The notes beneath the pieces were generated by a model. The model had not been told where the DNA came from and made no database searches. It worked only from the letters and a program-made list of their open reading frames with translations. A stretch of DNA of 64,000 nt from Chryseobacterium edaphi (GTDB lineage Bacteria; Bacteroidota; Bacteroidia; Flavobacteriales; Weeksellaceae): NCBI RefSeq assembly GCF_025628985.1, contig NZ_JAOTEM010000001.1, forward strand, positions 620,001-684,000, in the 5' to 3' direction. This document shows, one piece after another, positions 16,734 through 24,553 of this stretch (position 1 is its first letter; each line of letters starts with the position of its first letter). The position numbers and the translations under genes are program-made.

Positions 16734-18938
16734 TTAAATTCTGACGACTTTGGAAACACCGTCAATATCTTTCAGTTTTTTAAATGTTTCGTCAAGCTGA
16801 CTTCTGTTTTTTACTTCCAAATTGATGTTTCCTACAAAAACACCGTCATTGGATTCGATCGACATACTTTTCATATCCATTCCCATCGCGCCGCTGATTA
16901 CGGTTGTAATATCGTTGATCATCCCCATTCTGTCGAGTCCTTCAATCTCAATTTTGATACGGTTTTTGAAGCTCTCTTCGTTCATCCATTTTGCAGGAAT
17001 TACTCGATAATCGTATTGCGCTCTCAAGTTGATCGCATTCGGACAATTGTCGCTGTGAACTTTTATTCCTTCAGAAATCGTAATGAAGCCAAAGATTTTG
17101 TCTCCCGGAATTACTGTGCAGCATTTTGCATAACTGTAATTTAGTTTTTCCTCATCTTTCCCGAAAACAATCATGTCAAGATTGATCTCTTTTGGTTCTA
17201 CATAATGTAGATTTTTTGCCGGAGATTTTCTGAATCTTGAAAGTAAGTTGTTAAAGACATTTTTACTTTCAATATATTTTCTTAAACTGCTTGCATCCAA
17301 CTCATTTGTCTGGAATTTTAAGAATAATTCCTGAGAAGTTTTCAGATTGAAGAATTTTTGAAGCTTATTAATTTCTTCATCATTAAAATTAATCTTTGCA
17401 TGTCTCAGTTTTCTCTGAAGAATTTCTTTTCCTTCGTCTACTAAAGAATTTTTTTCAGAATTTAAGTAACCTTTGATCTTTGATTTTGCTTTTGACGTAA
17501 CTACAAAATCAAGCCAGTCAAACTTCGGTTTCTGGTTTTGAGAAGATAAAATATCAACCTGATCGCCATTTTGTAAAACGTAAGAAATCGGAACCAATTT
17601 ACCATTGATTTTTGCTCCCAGACATTTCATTCCCAAGTCTGAGTGTACAGAAAAGGCAAAATCCAGAGCAGTTGCACCGGTTGGTAAAATTTTGATTTCA
17701 CCTTTTGGAGTAAACACAAAAACTTCCTTTGAATATAAATTGAGTTTAATATTATCTAAAAGCTCAGATGTCGAAAGATTCTGCTGCTGTTCAAGCACAT
17801 CACGAATTTCAGTTACCCAGTTTTCAAAATTTCTGTCATCATTCGTTTGTTTGTAACCTTCCTTGTATTTGTAATGTGCTGCAACTCCTTTTTCGGCGAT
17901 ATCATCCATTCTGTCAGAACGGATCTGAACTTCAATCCATTTTTTATCAGGACCAAGAACGGTTAAATGTAAACTTTCGTAACCTGTAGAACGTGGTTGT
18001 GTGATCCAGTCACGCATTCTTGACGGGTTACTGTGATATACATCAGTTACGATTGAATAAATTTTCCAAGCCAGAAATTTTTCATTTTTAGCATCAGATT
18101 TATAAATGATTCGTATTGCGTAATTATCAAAAACTTCTTCAAAAGAAACACCTTGCTTTAGCATTTTTCTGTAAATGGATGAAATTGCTTTCGCACGACC
18201 TTTGATGGTAACATTCAGCCCTTCTTCATTCAGTCTTTCAGAAACTTCTTTTTTAAATTCCTCAATATATCGTTCTCTGCTTTCTTTGGCGAGTTCCAAT
18301 TTCTGAGTAATTTCATTAAAAACTTCAGGATTGTTATATTTTAAAGAAAGATCTTCAAGTTCAGATTTGATATTATATAAACCTAAACGGTGGGCCAATG
18401 GAGCGTAAATGTATACCGTCTCGGAAGCAATTTTTTTCTGTTTATCAGGAGCCATGCTTTGCAATGTTCTCATGTTGTGAAGACGGTCAGCTATTTTAAT
18501 CAAAATCACCCGGAAATCTTCTGACAGCGTCAAAAGAAGTTTTCTGTAGTTTTCAGACTGTACAGAAATATTTTGGTGATTCATGATCGAAATCTTGGTC
18601 AGTCCATTCACGATCCCGGCGATTCTTTCACCAAATATTTTCTTCAGATCTTCATAGCTGTAATCTGAATCTTCAATCACGTCATGTAACAATGCACACG
18701 CAATGGAAGTAGCTCCCAAACCGATCTCAGTTGCGACAATCTTTGCTACAGCAATCGGATGATAAATATATGGTTCGCCAGTCTTTCTTCTTTGATCTTT
18801 GTGAGCGTCTAATGCAATATCAAAAGCCTTTCGGATGAGTTTATTGTTTTCTTCATCCAAAGTTCTGTATGTATTAGAAATCAGGTCTTTATACCTCGCT
18901 AAGATTTCCTTATTTTCTTGCTCTAAGTCGTAACTCAT
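16734..18938 (-). CDS. relA/spoT: Bifunctional (p)ppGpp synthetase/hydrolase, RelA/SpoT family
   Basis: A 734-residue long RSH enzyme that makes and degrades the alarmone (p)ppGpp. The N-terminal HD hydrolase domain keeps its metal ligands (LLHDVIEDSD, His85-Asp86), so hydrolysis should be active. The synthetase domain follows (about 235-350, with RPRSTGYESLHL-type motif at QPRSTGYESLHLTVLG), then TGS (VFVFTPKGEIKILPTGAT, about 400), a helical and conserved-Cys region (SYAKCCTVIPGD) and a C-terminal ACT domain. In Bacteroidota one long RSH usually does both reactions. It is transcribed leftward upstream of nhaA. Confidence 0.95.
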   Translation of the reverse strand: MSYDLEQENKEILARYKDLISNTYRTLDEENNKLIRKAFDIALDAHKDQRRKTGEPYIYHPIAVAKIVATEIGLGATSIACALLHDVIEDSDYSYEDLKKIFGERIAGIVNGLTKISIMNHQNISVQSENYRKLLLTLSEDFRVILIKIADRLHNMRTLQSMAPDKQKKIASETVYIYAPLAHRLGLYNIKSELEDLSLKYNNPEVFNEITQKLELAKESRERYIEEFKKEVSERLNEEGLNVTIKGRAKAISSIYRKMLKQGVSFEEVFDNYAIRIIYKSDAKNEKFLAWKIYSIVTDVYHSNPSRMRDWITQPRSTGYESLHLTVLGPDKKWIEVQIRSDRMDDIAEKGVAAHYKYKEGYKQTNDDRNFENWVTEIRDVLEQQQNLSTSELLDNIKLNLYSKEVFVFTPKGEIKILPTGATALDFAFSVHSDLGMKCLGAKINGKLVPISYVLQNGDQVDILSSQNQKPKFDWLDFVVTSKAKSKIKGYLNSEKNSLVDEGKEILQRKLRHAKINFNDEEINKLQKFFNLKTSQELFLKFQTNELDASSLRKYIESKNVFNNLLSRFRKSPAKNLHYVEPKEINLDMIVFGKDEEKLNYSYAKCCTVIPGDKIFGFITISEGIKVHSDNCPNAINLRAQYDYRVIPAKWMNEESFKNRIKIEIEGLDRMGMINDITTVISGAMGMDMKSMSIESNDGVFVGNINLEVKNRSQLDETFKKLKDIDGVSKVVRI

Positions 18939-19059
18939 TTGTGTAAAAGGCTTTGTTTAGACGAAAATACGAAAAATAAAGCGATTTGTCAATTCCTGCA
19001 ATCAAAAAATCCGCAGAAAAATATTCTACGGATTTCGGTTATTAGTTTCGGTTTTAATT

Positions 19060-19425
19060 TTAAAATTTTACTTCAGAATCCATTCCGGTGTGCTGAGATT
19101 TTTTCTTTACATCCGGACTGTTGTGGATTTCGGCTTTGCTTCTTGCGTCGATATATTTTTTTACGTTGCTGTACGAAGCCTCAGTGATGCTCATGTTTTC
19201 AAATAAATAAGTTTTCAGAACAGAATTCTGATAGAATATATCACGTGCTTTCTGTGACTGGTCGTTATCTTTTATTTGTACACTCGCCATAAATTGGGAG
19301 TGGTGGTGATCTTCTGTGAGATAAACAATATAATCAGAGTTTTCAAATCCAGAATTTTCCAGTTCGTTTTCAAGTCTTTTGTAATCACCGTTGCGATCAA
19401 ATAATCCTGCTAAAATGTTTGACAT
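19060..19425 (-). CDS. Hypothetical protein, 121 residues
   Basis: A small soluble protein that I cannot assign. It starts MSNILAGLFDRNGDYKRLENELENSG, continues with a beta-strand and a histidine cluster (EDHHHSQFMASVQI), and ends in a basic, low-complexity tail. The N-terminal half, a short loop followed by an alpha/beta unit, loosely resembles the domain of general-stress proteins such as YflT, but this is weak. It is flanked by A/T-rich DNA on the upstream side and precedes the RelA/SpoT gene in the same direction with a gap of about 120 bases. Confidence 0.7.
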   Translation of the reverse strand: MSNILAGLFDRNGDYKRLENELENSGFENSDYIVYLTEDHHHSQFMASVQIKDNDQSQKARDIFYQNSVLKTYLFENMSITEASYSNVKKYIDARSKAEIHNSPDVKKKSQHTGMDSEVKF

Positions 19426-19584
19426 AGTAATCTTGTTTTGGTACTTAAAGATAAAACTATTTTTTATAATAATTAATAAATATTTAATAAAATTTATAAT
19501 TTATTATTTTATCTATAAAATTTTAGCACTAATTAAGAGATTGTCTATTTTAAATAAGATTTCTTTATTTTGTTTTAAAATAAA

Positions 19585-19612
19585 AAACTCTGCACGATAA
19601 GGCACAGAGTTT
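19585..19612 (-). terminator. Terminator of acs
   Basis: Read on the minus strand, AAACTCTG and CAGAGTTT pair around a 12-nt loop and are followed by a T run, 20 bases after the acs stop. The rest of the gap to 19426 is A/T-rich with no other feature seen. Confidence 0.75.
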
Positions 19613-19631
19613 AATTCTATTTAGATATTTT

Positions 19632-21542
19632 TTAGCCTAATCTCTCATTTTTAATTTCCTCCACAATTTCAGGATTCAATAGAGTAGAAGTATCTCCGAA
19701 ATTCGAGAAGTCTCCTTCCGCAATCTTTCTCAGAATTCTACGCATAATCTTTCCTGATCGGGTTTTCGGAAGACCGGAAACAAACTGAATTTTATCAAGC
19801 TTAGCAATCGGACCGATCTGATCTGAAATCAACTGATTGATTTCTTTTTTCAGATTTTCTTTCTGACGGCCGGCGCCACTGTCTTTTAAAATCACAAAAC
19901 CATACAAAGCACTTCCTTTAATATCGTGCGGGAAGCCTACAATCGCAGATTCTGCCACCGCTGGATGTTCGTTGATGCTGTCTTCGATAGGAGCGGTACC
20001 TAAATTGTGCCCGGAAACAATCACCACATCATCTACACGACCTGTAATTCTGTAATAACCCACTTCATCTCTCAAAGCACCGTCACCAGTGAAATATTTC
20101 CCCGGAAATGCTGAGAAATAAGTTTCTTTATACCTTTGATGATCGCCCCAAATCGTTCTCGCAATTCCCGGCCATGGAAAACGGATGCACAGATTTCCTG
20201 TCACTTGATTTCCTGTGATTTCATTGCGTTTGTCATCCATTAGAACCGGCTGAATTCCCGGTAATGGAAGTGTTGCATACGTTGGTTTGGTCGGTGTTAC
20301 AAATGGAATAGGAGAGATCATAATTCCGCCAGTTTCTGTTTGCCACCATGTGTCGACGATCGGGCATTTTTTTCTGCCCACGTGATCGTTAAACCAATGC
20401 CATGCTTCATCGTTAATCGGTTCACCAACAGATCCGATCACTCTTAAAGAACTTAAATCATGTTTGTCAACCCACTCAGCGCTTTCTTTAGCCAAAGAAC
20501 GGATGGCGGTTGGTGCAGTGTAAAATTGAGTGACTTTATGCTTTTCAATAACTTCCCAGAATCTGTCAGGCTCAGGATAAGTTGGAACACCTTCGAAAAT
20601 GACGGTAGTTGCGCCATTTAAAAGTGGTCCGTACAAAATGTAAGAGTGTCCTGTGATCCATCCGATATCTGCAGTACACCAATAGATGTCATTTTCCTGA
20701 TAATTGAAAACATTTTTAAAAGTGTACGCCGAATAAACCATGTAACCTGCCGATGTGTGAAGCATTCCTTTTGGTTTACCGGTAGAACCTGAAGTGTACA
20801 GAATAAACAGTGGATCTTCGGCATCCATAATGATGGTGACGAAATCGGCAGAAGCTTTTTCGTACAGGTCAGCCATCCAGAAATCTCGGCTTTCCTTCAT
20901 TTTTATTTCGTTGTTGGTTCTTTTGACCACCAGAGTTTTTTCTACAGTTGGGCATTTTTCCAAGGCTTCATCAATAATAGATTTTAAATCTAAAACTTTG
21001 TTGCCTCTGTAACTTCCGTCTGAAGTGATCAGCATTTTTGCGCCGCAGTCATTCACTCTAGAAACTACTGCCGAAGCTGAAAATCCGGCGAAAATAACTG
21101 AATGTACTGCTCCAATTTTCGCACAGGCCAACATCGTAACCGCCAATTCTGGAATCATCGGAAGATAGATGCAGACTCTGTCGCCTTTTTCGATGCCCAT
21201 GTCTTTTAGAACATTGGCTGTTTTGTTAACTCTTTCATACAGTTCGTTGTAGGAAATATGCTGAGCTTCTTCTTTCGGATCGTTCGGCTCCCAGATGATG
21301 GCTGTTTTTTCGCCACGTACCGACAAATGCCTGTCAAGACAGTTTTTAGTTATATTTAATTTAGCATTTTTAAACCATGTAATTTTTGCTTCATTCATGT
21401 CGTATTTTACGACTTTGCTCCATCTTTGATACCACACAAAGTTTTGATCAGCAATCTTATCCCAAAATTTCTTCGGATTTTTTATTGATTTTTTATATTC
21501 TTCATAATAATGCGGTAAATCTTCTATCACGTAATTTCTCAT
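19632..21542 (-). CDS. acs: Acetyl-CoA synthetase (acetate--CoA ligase)
   Basis: A 636-residue AMP-forming ligase that activates acetate to acetyl-CoA through an acetyl-adenylate. The P-loop YTSGSTGKPKGM is near residue 262, the acyl-pocket tryptophan segment VDTWWQTETGG near 400, and the C-terminal PKTRSGKIMRRILRK carries the lysine that is reversibly acetylated in this family. The length is typical. It is the last gene of a leftward run with a second acyl-CoA ligase and an SSS-kinase/receiver pair, the kind of two-component system known to control acs in other bacteria. Confidence 0.95.
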   Translation of the reverse strand: MRNYVIEDLPHYYEEYKKSIKNPKKFWDKIADQNFVWYQRWSKVVKYDMNEAKITWFKNAKLNITKNCLDRHLSVRGEKTAIIWEPNDPKEEAQHISYNELYERVNKTANVLKDMGIEKGDRVCIYLPMIPELAVTMLACAKIGAVHSVIFAGFSASAVVSRVNDCGAKMLITSDGSYRGNKVLDLKSIIDEALEKCPTVEKTLVVKRTNNEIKMKESRDFWMADLYEKASADFVTIIMDAEDPLFILYTSGSTGKPKGMLHTSAGYMVYSAYTFKNVFNYQENDIYWCTADIGWITGHSYILYGPLLNGATTVIFEGVPTYPEPDRFWEVIEKHKVTQFYTAPTAIRSLAKESAEWVDKHDLSSLRVIGSVGEPINDEAWHWFNDHVGRKKCPIVDTWWQTETGGIMISPIPFVTPTKPTYATLPLPGIQPVLMDDKRNEITGNQVTGNLCIRFPWPGIARTIWGDHQRYKETYFSAFPGKYFTGDGALRDEVGYYRITGRVDDVVIVSGHNLGTAPIEDSINEHPAVAESAIVGFPHDIKGSALYGFVILKDSGAGRQKENLKKEINQLISDQIGPIAKLDKIQFVSGLPKTRSGKIMRRILRKIAEGDFSNFGDTSTLLNPEIVEEIKNERLG

Positions 21543-21599
21543 ACTTTTTATTTTTAGAATTATTTATTATTTAATTTTTTATTTAAATTGTTTTGTAGC

Positions 21600-21700
21600 G
21601 TTTTAATTTGAACACGAAGGTCACAGAGTTTTTTTTATTCATGCTGCATTTAGTCTCACGAAGCCGTTTCACTTACATAAGCAAAGTGGTGTCTATTTTA
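21600..21700. repeat. Intergenic repeat of the ACACGAAGGTCACAGAG type
   Basis: The gap between the GNAT gene and acs contains ACACGAAGGTCACAGAGTTT and then GCCGTTTCACTTA. A similar pair (ACACAAAGTTCTCTAAGTTT and GCGTTTCACTTA) occurs at about 54783-54848. It is a dispersed, probably non-coding repeat. Confidence 0.5.
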
Positions 21701-21717
21701 AATGAATTTTCAACAAT

Positions 21718-22176
21718 TTAATCAATTTTGAGCTCCATGATTGGTAAAAATCTGTCTTTAATTGATGTTTCTATCTGACCTGATTTTACAAACCCGAAAC
21801 TTTCATAAAATTTCTGTGCATTTGGGTCGGCGTCAAGAATTATTCTTGATCTTTGACTCTGTTTTATTTTTAAAATGAAATCATTCATTAATAATTTCCC
21901 ATAACCTTTTCCGATATTTTCTGGTGAAACAAAAAGATTGTCCAGTCTCACGCTGTTATTTTCAATTTCGAAATAACAATAATAAGCAACAACAGATTGG
22001 TTGACAATTAATTTATAAACTTCATTGTTTTGGATGTATTCTGAAGTGATGGTTAGCAAATCTGACCACTCATCCATTTGTTCATCGGAATATCCCCAGT
22101 AAGCTTTTGATCTTTTTGTAATCTCGGTTAAAATCTTGTCGTCATCGGAATTTGCTTTGATAATTTCTGTCATCAC
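21718..22176 (-). CDS. GNAT-family N-acetyltransferase
   Basis: A 152-residue protein with a single GNAT domain. The acetyl-CoA-binding segment is GKGYGKLLMNDFIL (about residues 91-104), preceded by the strand LDNLFVSPENIG and followed by AQKFYESFGF, the usual C-terminal motif. It lies between two acyl-CoA ligase genes, eight bases upstream-side from the propionate-type ligase. In other bacteria a GNAT enzyme next to acs can acetylate and switch off the ligase, but this one is small and the link is only positional. Confidence 0.85.
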   Translation of the reverse strand: MMTEIIKANSDDDKILTEITKRSKAYWGYSDEQMDEWSDLLTITSEYIQNNEVYKLIVNQSVVAYYCYFEIENNSVRLDNLFVSPENIGKGYGKLLMNDFILKIKQSQRSRIILDADPNAQKFYESFGFVKSGQIETSIKDRFLPIMELKID

Positions 22177-22184
22177 ACTTAAGT

Positions 22185-24074
22185 TTATGAATTTCTGTAT
22201 TGCAGAATCTTCTCCTTTAATTCCTCAATAATCATTTCATCATCAATCGTCGAAGGAATCTGAAATTCTTTACCGTCAATAATCGTTCTGATCAGTTTTC
22301 TTAAAATTTTTCCTGAACGGGTTTTAGGAAGTCTTTTTATGACCATTACACATTTCAGAAAAGCCACTGCGCCAATTTTTTCTCTGACTTTCAGAACAAT
22401 TTCCTTTTCAACGTCTTTTTCAGAAATTCCTGAGCCATTTTTTAAAACCACCGTTGCAAAAGGAACCTGTCCGCGCAAGTCATCATCAATTCCGACCACG
22501 GCACATTCTGCAACATCGGGATGCGAGGAAACAATTTCTTCCATTTCAGAAGTTGAAAGTCGGTGGCCTGCAACGTTGATGACATCGTCCACTCTTCCGG
22601 TGATGAAAATATATCCGTCTTCATCTTTTATCGCACCGTCTCCGGAAAAATAATAACCTTTGTACTGAGATAAATAACTTTTCTCAAAACGTTCGTAATC
22701 ATTCCAAATTCCCAACATTGCGCCGGGCGGAAGCGGAAGTTTGATGACTAAATATCCTTCTTTATGCTCATCCACTTCATATCCATTTTCATCAAAAATT
22801 TTAATATCATATCCTGGAATTGGTTTCCCTGCGGAAGCTCTTTTAATTTTATAATTATCATCAAAAGTTAATAAGCCTAACATCGGCGAGCCGGATTCTG
22901 TCTGCCACCAATGATCGATTGCGGGTACACCGATGTGCTTTTCAAACCAATCCAAAGTTGCAACATCGCATCTTTCGCCTGCCAAAAACTGCTTTTTGAA
23001 ATGGCTTAAATCATTTTTTTTTGCCAATTCACCATTCGGATCTTCTTTTTTTATCGCTCTGATGGCTGTAGGAGCCGTGAACATTGCGAAAACTTTGTAC
23101 TCAGAAATAATTCTCCAAAAAGTTCCTGCATCGGGAGTCATGATTGGTTTTCCTTCGAAAATAATGGTGGTGTTTCTGTTGATTAAAGGTCCATAAACAC
23201 TGTAGCTGTGACCCACTGCCCAACCAAAATCGGAGGCTGCCCAAAATGTTTCACCCTGTTCAATTCCATAGATATATTTCATGGAATATTTCAAAGCAGT
23301 TGCATAACCGCCGGTATCTCTCGTGATGCCTTTTGGTTTTCCGGTAGTTCCCGAAGTGTATAAAAGATAAAGCGGATGATTCGATTCCACAGAAACACAA
23401 TCTGCAGGCTCTGATTTTGAAACCAATTCTTCATAATCAATGATGCCTTCAAACATTTCATCCTGATTGTTGATTAATCTTCTGTTAAAAACAATGATAT
23501 TTTCGACTTTATCCTGCGCCAGTTCTATTGCTTTTTCAACCAATGGCAAATAGGGAATTCTTTTGGCAATTTCAATTCCGGCAGTGGCGGTAATTAAAGC
23601 TTTTGGCTTGCAATCATCGATTCTCACAACCAGTTCATGAGGTGCAAAACCTCCGAAAACCACATTGTGAATCACACCAATTCGTGCACAAGCCAACATC
23701 GCAAAAAGCGTCTGAGGAATCATCGGCATATAAATGACTGCGGTATCGCCTTTTTCTAAGCCTAAAGAAACCAATCCGCCAGCTAATTTTGAAATCTCTT
23801 CTTTTGCCTGATTAAAAGTGTATTTTTTCTTCTGATCTGTAACCGGAGAATCATAAATAATAGCAGTTTCTTCTCCAAAACCATCTTCAATATGTTTGTC
23901 GATGCAGAGATAAGACATGTTGAGTTTTCCGTCCGCAAACCATCGGGTGTAATCATTTGCGTCCTTTGAAATAATCTGATTTGGAAATTTAAACCACGAA
24001 ATTTCCTGAGCCTGTTCTTTCCAGAACTGTTCTTTGTTTTCTATGCTTTGTTTAAATAAATTATCTGTGTTCAT
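22185..24074 (-). CDS. prpE: Propionyl-CoA synthetase-like short-chain acyl-CoA ligase
   Basis: A 629-residue AMP-forming ligase, related to but distinct from acs in the same operon. The P-loop is YTSGTTGKPKGITRDTGGYA and the acyl-site segment IDHWWQTESGSPM. The TRDTGGYA and ESGSP wording is typical of the PrpE/ACSS3 branch, which prefers propionate over acetate. The C-terminal PKTRSGKILRK lysine motif is present. It is probably for propionate or other short acids, so the pair would allow use of mixed short-chain carboxylates. Substrate preference is inferred from motifs only. Confidence 0.82.
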   Translation of the reverse strand: MNTDNLFKQSIENKEQFWKEQAQEISWFKFPNQIISKDANDYTRWFADGKLNMSYLCIDKHIEDGFGEETAIIYDSPVTDQKKKYTFNQAKEEISKLAGGLVSLGLEKGDTAVIYMPMIPQTLFAMLACARIGVIHNVVFGGFAPHELVVRIDDCKPKALITATAGIEIAKRIPYLPLVEKAIELAQDKVENIIVFNRRLINNQDEMFEGIIDYEELVSKSEPADCVSVESNHPLYLLYTSGTTGKPKGITRDTGGYATALKYSMKYIYGIEQGETFWAASDFGWAVGHSYSVYGPLINRNTTIIFEGKPIMTPDAGTFWRIISEYKVFAMFTAPTAIRAIKKEDPNGELAKKNDLSHFKKQFLAGERCDVATLDWFEKHIGVPAIDHWWQTESGSPMLGLLTFDDNYKIKRASAGKPIPGYDIKIFDENGYEVDEHKEGYLVIKLPLPPGAMLGIWNDYERFEKSYLSQYKGYYFSGDGAIKDEDGYIFITGRVDDVINVAGHRLSTSEMEEIVSSHPDVAECAVVGIDDDLRGQVPFATVVLKNGSGISEKDVEKEIVLKVREKIGAVAFLKCVMVIKRLPKTRSGKILRKLIRTIIDGKEFQIPSTIDDEMIIEELKEKILQYRNS

Positions 24075-24089
24075 AATTTGTTGTTTTTA

Positions 24090-24164
24090 AAACACGAATT
24101 GCACGAATTTTTTCACGAATTGCACTAAATCATTTGCGCAATTTTATTTATGATATTCGTGTTT
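24090..24164. repeat. Short element with 10-bp inverted ends
   Basis: AAACACGAAT at 24090-24099 and its complement ATTCGTGTTT at 24155-24164 bound a 75-bp unit containing internal repeats of CACGAATTGCAC. The right end overlaps the stop codon of the receiver gene. It lies in the gap between the receiver and propionate-type ligase genes. Confidence 0.7.
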
Positions 24165-24528
24165 AATTAATCAACAGTTCCTCAATCTGAGCAATCAGTT
24201 TTTTAATAGAATATGGCTTCGTTACATACGCATCAGCCCCCATTTCCAGGCCTTTCTCAATATCTTTCGGATTGTTTTTGGCGCTGAGGAAGAGAACTTT
24301 TGTATTGTCTAAATTTTCATTCTTTTTAATTTCTTCCAAAGTGCTGTAGCCGTCAAGATTGGGCATCATAATGTCGAGTAAAATAACGTCTGGAACGATG
24401 GTTTTTAAAAACTCCAAAACCTCTGTTCCGTCTCTGGCGATAAAAACTTCGTAACCGATTTTCCGGAAACTGTATTCCAGAGACATTAATATCTTGTGTT
24501 CGTCGTCGGCGATTAAGATCTTTTTCAT
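24163..24528 (-). CDS. Stand-alone response-regulator receiver protein
   Basis: A 121-residue CheY-like receiver with nothing after the domain. The acidic pocket is DDE at residues 8-10, the phosphoacceptor is Asp52 (VILLDIMMPNLDG), and the conserved Thr/Ser (LFLSAKNN) and Lys (YVTKPYS) are present. It starts 25 bases after the stop of the SSS-histidine kinase and is surely its partner. Because it has no DNA-binding or other output domain, it must act through protein contact or pass phosphate to a further protein. Related acs-controlling systems use a LuxR-type regulator instead. Confidence 0.92.
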   Translation of the reverse strand: MKKILIADDEHKILMSLEYSFRKIGYEVFIARDGTEVLEFLKTIVPDVILLDIMMPNLDGYSTLEEIKKNENLDNTKVLFLSAKNNPKDIEKGLEMGADAYVTKPYSIKKLIAQIEELLIN

Positions 24529-24553
24529 TGTGTATTTTCTTTATGATTCGACT

